Shown: positions 1 through 10,030 of the stretch, piece by piece
Layout of the letters: every line of letters starts with the position of its first letter
How positions within the stretch are numbered: position 1 is the first letter of the stretch
Assembly: GCF_000275845.1 (NCBI RefSeq)
Contig: NW_006766942.1
Span: forward strand, 1 to 27,525
Reading direction: 5' to 3'
Source of the DNA: Dichomitus squalens LYAD-421 SS1
Lineage: Eukaryota; Basidiomycota; Agaricomycetes; Polyporales; Polyporaceae
DNA length: 27,525 nt
Position numbers and translations under genes: made by a program
Notes under the pieces: model-generated
Told to the model about the DNA's origin: nothing
Seen by the model: only the letters and a program-made list of their open reading frames with translations
Database searches by the model: none

Positions 1-311
1 AACTTGGACTTATCCAGTCCGGACTACACGAGGCTATGCGTCTCCTAGCGCTTAGCTGTAGTCGCTTATGTAGTATGTTACCATATTCGGGACTCTCTGC
101 TCGTGTACTATAGCTATGCTTCCGGACTCTTCTGGTACTGTCTAGGACAATCCGTACTACTCCAGAACGGTCTAGACAGGTCTATGCCTTACACATCTCT
201 TACTCATCCTATGGTGCGATACATCGCAATTCTTTCACCATCGTATTATTCATCGCACTATGGTACATGTGACTAACCACTCTTCGATTAGTCATGGACA
301 CTTCTCTGTAG

Positions 312-319
312 TATATAAG
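312..319 (+). promoter_or_regulatory. TATA box of the left LTR
   Basis: TATATAAG lies about 30 bases upstream of the CTTCAGT hairpin, a usual distance for the start of an LTR transcript. The same motif is conserved in the right copy at 27330-27337. Confidence 0.55.
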
Positions 320-341
320 GACTTCAGATTGCGTTCTCCCT

Positions 342-367
342 CTTCAGTCTTTCCTTACTGACTGAAG
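342..367 (+). repeat. Hairpin and duplicated block inside the LTR
   Basis: CTTCAGT (342-348) and ACTGAAG (361-367) form a 7-bp stem. The segment from AGTCTTTCCTTACTGACTGAAG recurs at about 463-486, and CTTGCTTCGACTCTAG occurs twice (about 427 and 488), so the 3' part of the LTR carries an internal duplication about 60-120 bases apart. Further short inverted pairs are GTGCGAT/ATCGCAC (214-220, 252-258) and GACTAA/TTAGTC (271-276, 288-293). Confidence 0.6.
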
Positions 368-527
368 AGTGAGTACTTCGTTACATCTATCTCTAACTTG
401 TAGTTACTTACTTAACCTTTGTAGTCTTGCTTCGACTCTAGGTACAGTTTGTTACTGCAATATAGTCTTTCCTTACTGACTGAAGATCTTGCTTCGACTC
501 TAGTCGGATCTAATCTTTGTCTTCACA

Positions 528-650
528 GCCCCGAGTTTATCACCGGGCCCTCAAGCCCTGAAAGCCTGACACCGGGCTGGGCTGGGCCGGGCTTTTCGGG
601 GCCGGGTACCCGGGGCTTCAGGGCTTGGAGCCCGGCCTTGCACAACACTA
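528..650. repeat. GC-rich foldback, possible end of a hAT-like DNA transposon
   Basis: Arms at 543-566 and 612-635 are nearly complementary (CCGGGC, TCAAGCCCTGAA, GCC on one side). The loop is full of GGGCC/GGGTACCC words. On the minus strand the block starts with TAGTGTTGTGCAAGG at 650. GGGCCGGGTACCCGGG-type subterminal repeats next to a TAG/CAG terminus are common in hAT elements, so this may be one element end cut by the LTR at 527. No target duplication or transposase is visible, so the class is inferred. Confidence 0.35.
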
Positions 651-1341
651 CACATCGCCCATCCTCCTCCTTCGCCCTCGGACTCGGCACATCTATTCCA
701 TTTTTCTCTTTGCTGTCCAGAAAAAGAGAAAGGGAGTTTATCCGGCTGGAGCTCGGTTCGCTATTGGCCGCACTCATTCTCTTACTCGGGAGTTCTTGGA
801 TCCCTGTACCATCTTCCCATTCCTCTCTTCTACTTGGTTTTGTTGTGTATGGAAAAGTTCGCATGTACTTGTATCGATACTGACCATCGCAATGTACGAT
901 AGGCGTATTGATATGTCCGCGATCAGACCCATGCGAAAGACATGAGGGCAGTGTCGAGCGATAGGCATCGAGTGAATCAACGCAACTGCTGTAATGACAA
1001 GTTAGTGTTGAATCTCATATTATGTAATTGAGCTCACATTGTGCTCACGCTGGTCTTGTTTTGTCTCGTACTGTATATTTTGTCTCAGAGTCTTGTTTAC
1101 ATGTATATATATAGTCTGGCTCGCAACGCGTAGTACCTCACGCGTTTGCACTGCGCCCAAACGCGACTTCCTTTTTCCTACAGTTAGATCTCTTATACCC
1201 ATTGATTTGGCCATAGAAGCGCATATAAACCACCCCAAAAAGCTTCACATGAGTCAACGCGCTGATTATCAGGTGCTATGATGGTCGTCTAGGTTACCAA
1301 ATTTGGGCGGAGGCGAAAGTAGTTGCTTACCATGAATATCA
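651..1341. other. Gene-poor stretch, nothing recognised
   Basis: Only short unrelated open frames on both strands are seen, none with splice-linked coding character or a known motif. The last nine bases (1333-1341, TGAATATCA) are the left target-site copy of the Mutator-like element. Confidence 0.6.
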
Positions 1342-1458
1342 TAGTCTCGTGACCAGACGTTCGGAGCCCCAAGCGGGAACGAAAAATCGGAAGTTCCCGA
1401 GCACCTTAACGTCTGGTGGCTTTACCCCCGTGACTCCCCGCTCGGTGACCTATGTGAC
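1342..1458 (+). repeat. Left TIR of the Mutator-like element, with nested hairpin
   Basis: Outer 25 bases are identical to the right TIR, the inner 42 bases differ once, and the middle 50 bases differ 17 times. The middle block folds: CCAGACGTT (1353-1361) pairs with AACGTCTGG (1408-1416), and inside it CGGGAAC (1374-1380) pairs with GTTCCCG (1393-1399). Confidence 0.8.
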
Positions 1459-2070
1459 CTCCCTGCCCTCTCTCCGGGAGTCCGAGCTGTCCTTGCGTGC
1501 GCGCCTGCATGCTTATCTCCCACCGTCTTTGAGCTGCGCTGAGCCTACTCTGCACTATCTATGATATCTGCAAGCAGTCAATTCCCCTGTAATCCTCTGT
1601 CTCTGTTATAGGCAATACACTGTGACTTCTCTTTGTGTGCATAACCTGATAACATGACACGTCTGAATTCAGGAGTGTGATGCACCTATCGCCGTGTCCA
1701 CCGATGCCCGTCACCTTGGGCTTGTACCCCTTGGAGGTTTCCTTCTCTTCTATGGGAGTATCATCGCTCAGATCTGCACTCTGTCCAGCACCAGAGTAAT
1801 ATCACCAGCGGTGGTCGAACTCCTGTCAATTCCATCACAGGTTGTAGCGGGTAATCTCGAGGGGAGCGGGCATCATGGGAAGAGGCATCCTCAGCAATGA
1901 TATCATGCATCTCTCGCAGGGTGCTCTACAATACGTGTGGACGAGTGCACGCCACACAAGGGGTTCATGGTCAGTAGCTCGAGCGACTGCATGGTCATCT
2001 ACAGCAGGCCGCCACATCGCACGAGGGCGACCTCCGGCTTTCTCGGACTGCCCCAAATGGGTGTCGATAT

Positions 2071-2187
2071 GTCACACAGGTCACCGAGCGGGGAGTCACG
2101 GGGGTAAAGCCACCAGACGTTCGAGTGTCCGGATGCCCCCGATTTTTCGCATCCGCTTCACACTCCGAACGTCTGGTCACGAGACTA
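2071..2187 (-). repeat. Right TIR of the Mutator-like element, with nested hairpin
   Basis: Same layout as the left TIR but with a different inner stem: CGGATGC at 2130-2136 pairs with GCATCCG at 2149-2155. The outer stem is longer than on the left, because CCAGACGTTCG plus AGTGT pairs with ACACT plus CGAACGTCTGG around one bulged G. Confidence 0.8.
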
Positions 2188-2196
2188 TGAATATCA

Positions 2197-4772
2197 ACAA
2201 CTACTACCCTTCACCTCGACATATGTCCTCAAATTTTGCCTAATCTTAGGCTTCCCACAGGATGCAGCACAGAACCGGCTATGGAACAGGTATTATCGTA
2301 TGTTTGGCAACGGCAAACGACGTCATCAACCAGCTCGGGCCGCTAGCACAGAGGATTCCGGGACGTATATCGACTCATCATTCACTGGCCGCCTCCGCCT
2401 CCCGCACAAGCTCCGTCCCCGCCCGGTCAATCTGCGTTCGGCGTGCTCCTTGGTAGGGCGACGGCGAACGGCCTCACGATCACTTTTCTCCACCCCCTTC
2501 TCGAAGGCGCACGTACAAGCATCGTGGTGACACTCTGAGCACAGGCCCTCTAAGACAAGCGTGCGGGCCGCGGCACCGAGCGCAGAGGGTTAGCAAGGGC
2601 TGTATGCAACGCTGGGGTTCAAGGTTCTGAAGGGACTCGTGAGTCAGGGTGTGACCATGCTCGTGAAGCAGTGGTGCGTCTTTGTCTGCGGGTGTCCTCT
2701 CATTATGCTTACTGGCGGTTCTCCGACATTGTACAGAATCGAGCGCGCTGTGGAACGCCAGGAAGTAGTAGATGGGAAGGACGCGCACGAGCGCACATCA
2801 CTGAATTTTTTGAGCGACATCGAGGCACATATCTTGCTCATGTGCTTGTCTCAGACACTGTATGGTACGTCTTTGAGAGTCGATGACGTTCCCCGGCTGA
2901 CAGGGGGCTATGTACGGACCTACCTGAAGTAGGTCTGAGAACAAATACACCTCGCACAAACACTCACAGTGCCCATTGGGTGCTGCGGCTTCCCGTCATC
3001 GTCAGTGATAAATCCCCCAACTGGATGTCGACCTACCGCAGCATTGCTATCGCATGCTCAGGTGGTCTTCTCAGCCTGCTAACAAACTTACATGTGACAT
3101 TCATCGTCTCTTCACATGCTTCATTACTTGCTCATTACCGCAGCAACATCGGGCTAGGTGGATGCTGCGGTCGTTCGAGACCCGGTTCGGAAATGAATTG
3201 CGGATAGGTTGGAATACATAAAGCCGCCGCGAGCGAGAATGCATCCCCAATGGACTCCTTCCGTCACTCCTTTGACAGATGAGGAGGCAACCCAGCCTGC
3301 TTGCATGCGGCTTAGCCACTGTCATGTACGTACTGTCGACAGCTACGTGAGCACCGCCTAGCTTTCTGGACGATTATCCGGGCGGTATCCTCCACGCCGC
3401 GTCATTGGTTTGCTCACATCCCCTCTGGATTTCCAGGTGTCCAACGACTACTTTGTCGTGAGGGTGGCGTACCGCATTGCTCGCAGTTGTGAGTGGTCCT
3501 TCTGCTATATCTCTTCTTCACCCCCTTTTTGTCCCTGTTCTATCGTGCCAAATGTGTACAATTTCCCTCCACTTCACGCCGTGCTTTCACTGTCGTGTCG
3601 TATAGCTGTCAGGATTGCTGACCCATGCATGTGCCTTGCCGCCTCCGGCAACCTACAGCTTCTTTGGCAGCTGGGGCAGCCCCGCTTGGACGAGGTCAAG
3701 GGAGAAGCCCCGCCGCCCGCTGCATCTGTTGCGTACCCGCACTGTAGTACTGAGGTCCTGGACGGTCGTTATCGCGAAGATTGCGAAGCTCTAAGCGTAC
3801 AACGCTACGACTTCAGGCCTTCAGGACCCATCTACCACAATCGTGGGCGAGGAGCTGATTTGGTCGATGAATCAACTGACTCCGTGGCACTTGAAAATCA
3901 ATTACCCCAAACGCTGCGTTCACCTTGCAACGCAGCGACGCCACTCTCAAGCCCGACAGGGCCGGTGGCGATATAACGTACTCGTAGACTGCATGAATAT
4001 GATGTCGTTTTCGTAGTGTGATGCCATGAGTGACTGGAAAGATGGCGCGCGTGAGTTCAGTGACTGATCGCGCTGGTCGTTCGCCCCGTACTTGACGCGG
4101 GAAGCTTCTCTAACGCCATGTCCGGCGTTGCGCTTCAAACACACTGCACGTCGAGTATCACGCTCCGTCCCACCCGCTGCTCCGAGTTGAGGCTCCGAGT
4201 TGAGAGCAACCAAGCGTGGTGGACAAGTTGGAATATGTAGCATAGCACTATAATATAACGGGGCGTACATGATGAGCTCGGCCAAACCCTGTCGCGAACT
4301 AGTACCAACAGCCACAGACGCAACTGCCAGTTTTGCGGACTCTGAAGGGTGCGCAATGTAGTCGGATGCCATTTTTACGGAGCTCCAGCATCACGTAAGT
4401 TATGTCTAGTTGACGAACTTCGAGTATAACTTCCAGCGAATTCTACTATCCTCAGCGTCATTAGTCCCAACATAGAGCCAAATGGGTTCACCCGAGCTTG
4501 AGTGCTCGTAGATAATGAATCAGCCGCTGTAGTATAGCTCGGTCCATGGTATCCTCGAGGCATCATGTGCCAGTGCCGCCCAGGAGGTGGTGGGACTAAC
4601 CTCAAGTCCTCTGGTACACCGTGACTACCGTGACTCACCGCGTCCAAGTCACGGTTGTCGCGCATCTCCAAGCGCCTCCGACCTTACTTTCAGCCACAAC
4701 GATCGTCGTGAGCCCCCTCTAGAGATCGTATTATGCCGTCTAGGGCACGACTCTAACCATAAACATCAAATA
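2197..4772. other. Long gene-poor stretch upstream of the helicase gene
   Basis: Several medium open frames exist (for example 2639-2932 +, about 3410-3976 + from a TTG, and 3947-4372 -), but none shows a recognisable domain, and I could not chain them through introns into a coherent protein. GCTCCGAGTTGAG is tandemly repeated at about 4179-4204. The stretch may contain decayed genes or transposon remnants. The last few hundred bases must hold the helicase promoter; no TATA box is evident there. Confidence 0.5.
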
Positions 4773-7700
4773 ATGTCTCTCAAGCTGTCGACACCCACAC
4801 ACTTTCCTGCATTCCCGTTCAAACCCTATGACATCCAGCTCGATCTTATGCGACACGTCTTCTCCGCAATCGAGGACAAGAAAGTCGCCATCATGGAAAG
4901 CCCCACGGGCACTGTAAGCGACAATTCTATGCTCAAACTGATATGTGCACTCATATGATTTCTAGGGAAAGACGCTAAGTCTACTATGCGCGTCTCTCAC
5001 TTGGCTCCAGCACGAACGAGAACGAGCGCGTACCGGTCAACTCGAATCCGAAGGCGGGGGCTCCCATGGTACGCAATTCATGTCACTTGTATTTGTATCA
5101 TGGCAGATAGATCAGTGCGAGGATGGCTGCAGGAGAAGCTGCCCGTGCCGTTTGATCTTTGATTCCACGTGGTACGGGCCCGAGCAGCACTTCAGCACCC
5201 TATCAGGCAGGTTCTATAGTCGGAGAATGACTTTGGCGATGTTAGCGTGACAGGATCAATCTGCAGACGGCGCCGGCGAGTCTCCAGCTCAGAGACCTTA
5301 TTCCTGCCGATGCTCGTTCTCACTCGTTTGAGAGACTACTCCGGATACGGGGCGCGAGAGATTATGTTTTGAATTTGTCTGCAGGATACTGAAAGAGCAG
5401 TGCAGGGACGGACTGGGTACTAGCCCAGACCATAGAGCGCCGTCGCCGGCAGCTGGAAGCAGAAGATCTCGAGTACGCGAAACGCCTCGAAGCTGCACGC
5501 AAACGCGAGGCGCAACTTAGGAAACTAGCACATGGACATGTGCGGAAGAAACCGGTAAAGCCCTGTCTCTCAGCAACGAACGTCGTGCTGACCCAAATTC
5601 CGCCAGCGACTGTCGCCCGAAGTTGAAGCCCCTCCGGACGACGCTGAAGATGACACTGTGTTTCTGCCAGATTATCAAGATGGTGGTGGCGAGCAGAGCA
5701 ACATCTCACCTGCTGTGCTTGCGCTCATGCGGAAGTAAGTCCGGGCGCTTCCAACCCCACGTGCGTGCGCTCACCCAAAGTGATGCATCTCTTTAGACTG
5801 CAAGGCCCGATATCTTCTCCTGACTTCGAGAAGGAACCAAGCTGCACGAAGATCTACTACGCATCTCGCACCCATTCGCAGCTTGCTCAAGTCCTGCATG
5901 AGCTCGAGAAGCTCAACATCAAGCTCAACATCGCCGTGCCGTCCGCACCCTCTCTTCCATCCGTGCGCAGGCCGTTAGATACAAGCCGTGCGGAGAAGAG
6001 ATCTGTGGAGTCCCTGGAGAATGAGAATGAGGATAGCACTATGGGAACGGGCCCGCGCGCCGTCTCTCTAGGGTCGCGCAAGCAGTTGTGTATCAACGAG
6101 CGGCTGAAGGAGCGTGCGGGAGACTTAGACGAAGCGTGTCGGCAGATGTTAGGAGGTTCGCAATTCCGTACGTGGTCTGGACAAATAACCCTGCTGACTT
6201 GTGAGTTTTTTTTTCAGAGAAGGGGAAGAAGCGATGTCCCCATCTCCCATCGGTGGAGGAGGAGGCGCGAATGTTGGATTTGAGAGACCAGATACTGGTA
6301 TGTTCTAGCTGCTATCAGTCGCGCACAAAGGCCACCTAACGCTTGCACGCCGAAGGCGACGCCGAAAGACATTGAAGACCTCTACCAGATCGGCCAGGCG
6401 GCAGATACGTGCCCGTATTTCGGCTCGCGACGCGCGATTCCCAAGGCACAGGTGACTACCGTATCCCCCGAATCCTCAGCTGAAACACTAACGAAAATCA
6501 CGGCGATGGTCATAGCTCGTCCTCCTCCCTTACAACCTCCTCCTTCAGAAGACTGCACGCGAAGCCCTGGGTATCGACCTCACCGATCAAGTCGTTATCA
6601 TCGACGAAGCCCACAGTGCGTTTTCTCCCGTTAGCCTCTGTCTCCTCCCTCACCTCGAACACAGACTTGACTTCGACCTTGCTTTCCCTGTCGGCGACCC
6701 GTCTGCCCCTCCGTACGCTGTCTGCTGCGCGCCACCAGCTCTCGATCTACCTCTCGCGCTTTCGCAACCGGCTCTCGACCGTACACGCGCTGCATTTGAA
6801 GAGATTGACGAATGTCCTCGAGGGGCTCTCGAAGTATGCGGAGGATTGGCGTGAGGCGCAGGCAAAGCCAGCGGAGGACGGGAAGGTCAAGGGAAGGGCG
6901 GGGCCAGAAGTCGAGGTGATAACCAGCGGAGAGCTGATGACGAGATTGGGGAGGAAGGCGGAGGGAGTAAATCTGTTAGAGATTGAGAAATATCTGAGGG
7001 AGAGCAAGGTGGGTCTTCCCTACGTCGTTCTCAATTCCGTTGATAGTGAACGCGAAGTATACGGGCGCGTTCTGGCGTAGATTGCTAGAAAAATTTCGGG
7101 GTACTCGGTCAAGGAGCTCGAGAAGGCGGCTGGGCAAGGTACGTCGTCACCCTATGCCTGAGCGAGGAACTCATAGCCCTTCTGGTAGATACTGTGAAGC
7201 TCGCGAAGCTTGCGCGGTTGGCGAATACAACACCACCTTTGCACGCGGTTGAGAGCTTCATTGTCGCTCTGACTGCGTCAAGCGACGGTGCGCCCTCCGT
7301 CCTCTGATTGCTCCTATTCAGTTCTGTAGTTCAAAATCCTATCCTAGACGGTCGAGTGACTTTTAGCCTTGTCGATGGCTCAGTTGAAATCAAGTACCAA
7401 CACCTCAATCCCGCAACCCACTTCCAAGAGGTCGTCGACGCCGCGCGCTCAGTCGTCCTCGCGGGCGGGACCATGTCTCCCGTACGCCCGCTGCTGACCT
7501 CCCTCTAAACCACGACTGACGTACACCATCCGAACGCAGATGTCCGACGTCGTGAACCAGCTGTTCTCCTCGCTCCCGTCAGAGCGCCTCACCACGTTCT
7601 CGTGTGGACACATCATTCCCACGTCAAACCTCCAGACGCTTGTTCTGAAGAAGGGGCCGAGGGGTGGTGAACTGACATTCAAGTTCCAGCAAAGGGGCGA

Positions 7701-8644
7701 TGACTCTCTGGTGAGTTCGAGATCGTCTCAGGACGTCGTACAGGATCTATGTGCTAACGTGAGGAGTGCACTTGACAGATCGCAGAGTTAGGGCAGATAT
7801 TGCTGAATTTCACGAATGTCGTGCCCGGAGGCATGGTCGTGTTCGTCCCTAGCTACGGGTTCCTGAACGTGATCACCGAGAGGTGGAAGGCCAGCGGCAT
7901 GCTGGAGAAGCTGAGTGCGAAGAAGAAGGTGCGCATTCTCAATCTTTCCTAGCTGCATGGCATCTGACCGGATGTGAAGGTATTCTCCGAACCGCAGGAG
8001 AGTAAGCAAGTAGAAGCTGTCCTGCGCGACTACGCTGCGGAAATCAAGGATAGCTCCGTGAGTCTACGCCATGGCCCCTAGCCGCGGCCAGTGCTCACTG
8101 TAAACTAGGATTCTGTTCAGGCTAAACAGAGGCGCGGCGCGCTCCTCTTCGCCGTTGTTGGCGCAAAGCTATCCGAAGGTCTCAACTTCACCGACGACCT
8201 CGCGCGCGCAGTCATCATCGTCGGGCTGCCTTTCGCGAATCTTGGGTCGCCTGAGCTCCGCGAGCGAATGAACTATGTCACCCGTCTTGAGCAACGCCAG
8301 CTCGCCTCAGGCGCAAGGAAGGCCAAGACGAGCAGTACGAAGGACGCGGGGACGGAGCTGTACGAGAACATGTGCATGAACGCCGTAAACCAAAGCATTG
8401 GTGTGTGTCTGTGTCTTTCCTAGACAATGATCATTTGCGCTCAAGTCCGTTCTGGGGGTGTGAAGGTCGCGCTATTCGTCATCGTGGCGATTGGGCTGCG
8501 CTCGTTCTGGTGGATTGTCGGTATGCTTCGCCCAGGATACGAGGAAAGTTGCCAAAATGGCTCGAGGCTGGGACCGTGGTCACCGAGAGCTTCGGACAGG
8601 CAATGAAGGAGCTCGGGAGGTTTTATAGGGAGAAGAAGGCTTGA
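4773..8644 (+). CDS. CHL1: CHL1/DDX11-type ATP-dependent DNA helicase (XPD family, Fe-S), 17 exons
   Basis: Spliced exons: 4773-4913, 4966-5068, 5406-5554, 5607-5734, 5797-6155, 6218-6297, 6356-6451, 6516-6615, 6665-7008, 7081-7138, 7177-7287, 7330-7481, 7540-7710, 7779-7928, 7980-8057, 8121-8400, 8466-8644. All junctions keep frame and give 892 residues, normal for the family. Visible motifs: FPFKPYDIQ (Q-motif region), Walker A ESPTGTGKT (residues 42-50), SRTHSQL (about 197-203), four Fe-S cysteines at about 272, 288, 300 and 339 (the last in DTCPYFGSR), DEAH box 382-385, [11 protein letters not shown], and motif [16 protein letters not shown]. Members are 5'-3' helicases acting in the nucleus in sister-chromatid cohesion and lagging-strand replication. 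The start was chosen at [16 protein letters not shown], just before the conserved N-terminus. Intron 2 is 337 nt, far longer than the others (38-72). At intron 15 a second acceptor at 8108 would add four in-frame residues. Confidence 0.95.
5069..5405 (+). other. Oversized intron 2 of the helicase gene (337 nt)
   Basis: Splicing GT at 5069 to AG at 5405 joins [16 protein letters not shown] in frame, matching the family. No other model removes the internal stops. The extra roughly 280 bases have no open frame, clear terminal repeats or known RNA fold; an old insertion is the simplest explanation. Confidence 0.6.
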
Positions 8645-9247
8645 CAGTTTAACCTAAATTCATCGGGAGACGATTATGCATCGACTGTAATCCATGTCAA
8701 TATCGAGTCAAATGGGAATCCTGGCACGTATCATGCAAAACTCCTGGTCTGTATCTGAGGAGGCTCATCAAATTTTGACCGCAGCTGGCAGCAGTAATAT
8801 TCTGTACTCGACCATCGGGAAAATTCTTGCAAGATCAATATAAGCACCATGGGTGAACCGGTGACACACGCCCTATATGGAATTTGGCGTCCAGACAAGG
8901 GCCCGGTCACGCCTTCGAGATAGCTTGCCTGATTGGTGGAAAACATCAACATTCCTGGTTGAACGTGTCCTCTGTTCAGCATATTTCACCGCTAGGCTAC
9001 ACCCCCTCTATCCTGCTGCCCAAGCTGACAGTAACGAACATATTTAGTGACTAACAGAGCGTCGCATTCCGTGCCAATCAGTACAATTGTCCTAGCGGAG
9101 TCCATCTTCTTCTCTTGCGGGCTTACCGACCTCCTGTTAATCTGCTTCATCTCCACCTTCAATAGGGTATGCTTACAACATTTACATTTGCAGTGATTGG
9201 GCGAGTAGCTGACTCAGTCACAAGCTAGCACGATAGGATCATCTTGC
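8645..9247. other. Intergenic stretch, nothing recognised
   Basis: Contains the 3' end of the helicase transcript and the promoter side of the next gene. An 83-residue minus-strand frame (8731-8982) shows no motif and is taken as chance. Confidence 0.6.
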
Positions 9248-10030
9248 ATGGGTCTCTTCTACGAATACAAGCCACCGTCGCCGGATGTACAACACCAACG
9301 TCTAGTCGCTCTACGTCAGCTCACTGCTCGTGGTTTTCCTTGCATTCTGTGGGGAGAGGACGCATTGAACTACGTGCACTCTGTGCCAACGTCCCTCTTT
9401 GACCAGCAAATTCAAGTACCCGACGATCTCCTGGACTGAGTATCATCCGTCGTCCAGGAGGGGCGATATGTCCCCATCCCTTTCACGCCCCATTACTCCG
9501 ACTTTTTTGGGGTTAACGTAGGGAAAAGCCCTTTCCTGCGAGGCATACTACTGAAGCACCTCGACATACCTGACGACGAGCCTTATAAGCTTGACCCACT
9601 CCCCGGATACATCCTCCTTCTACCACAGTCCCACTTCGGTCTCGATGTGCGATTGAAGGACCGGTTACAGACCCTTGTGCCACCACTCGATGCGTCCAAC
9701 GCGGGCATTCTGGCGCCCAAATTCCATACCTTCTTGGAAGGTCTTGTCGCGTTCAACATCAACCCTCCTATACCACTCGATACTCCGCATGGCAGGGGAA
9801 GGATGAACCACGAGGTCTTCATTGGGTATTTGATGAGGTATAGGGTCAAGTATGAAGACGACGGCAACACGCCACCGCCCAAAGAGTTGCTGCCCGAAGA
9901 GCGCGTCATCCTAAGTGAGCTTCAGACGGAGGATGCGCGTTGGTATATGGGCGTGTATCTTGGCGAAAGAAGGATGCTCTCCCTTGATGAGATCAAGGAG
10001 TACGATCATCGAAAAGTCGCGAGATTGTAA
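9248..10030 (+). pseudogene. Polypore-expanded uncharacterised protein, interrupted by one TGA
   Basis: A single reading frame of 261 codons runs from ATG at 9248 to TAA at 10028-10030 and is broken only by TGA at 9437-9439 (codon 64). Coding character continues on both sides in the same frame (PCILWGEDALNYVHSVPTSL before it; VVQEGRYVPIPFTPHYSDFF and DPLPGYILLLPQSHFGLDV after it). From memory, this layout (WGEDAL, VPTSLFDQQ, LDPLPGYILLLPQS, LPEER, EDARWYMG) matches a large uncharacterised family in Polyporales that may have a nucleotidyltransferase-like fold; that functional idea is weak. An 18-base gap is too short for an intron to remove the stop. A C-to-T change of a CGA or CAG-type codon would suffice, so a recent nonsense mutation, a sequencing error or readthrough are the options. 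Nothing suggests an upstream exon. Confidence 0.65.

Larger units (their letters stand above)
1..527 (+). mobile_element. Long terminal repeat, left copy (solo LTR or contig-edge LTR)
   Basis: The first 507 bases match 27019-27525 with 11 substitutions and no gaps. The likely 3' end is the CA at 526-527, because repeat-like sequence stops there and a GC-rich foldback starts. The 5' TG lies a few bases outside the window. A TATA box, short hairpins and an internal duplication support an LTR with promoter function. No tRNA primer-binding site is seen after 527, so this looks like a solo LTR or the 3' LTR of an element lying to the left. The superfamily (Copia or Gypsy) cannot be told without internal coding sequence. 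Confidence 0.8.
1342..2187. mobile_element. Non-autonomous Mutator-like element (MULE/TIR-MITE), 846 bp
   Basis: The element starts TAGTCTCGTGACCAGACG and ends with its reverse complement. The terminal inverted repeats are 117 bp each (1342-1458 and 2071-2187), align without gaps and differ at 18 positions. The 9-bp sequence TGAATATCA flanks both ends (1333-1341 and 2188-2196). Long TIRs with a 9-bp target duplication are the hallmark of the Mutator superfamily. The roughly 610-bp interior has no transposase frame, so the copy needs a transposase from elsewhere. The interior could be captured host DNA, but nothing in it is recognisable. Confidence 0.82.

Noticed and set aside
3410..3976. 188-residue plus-strand frame
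   Set aside because: It needs a TTG start, shows no domain and has no splice context; treated as chance or a remnant.
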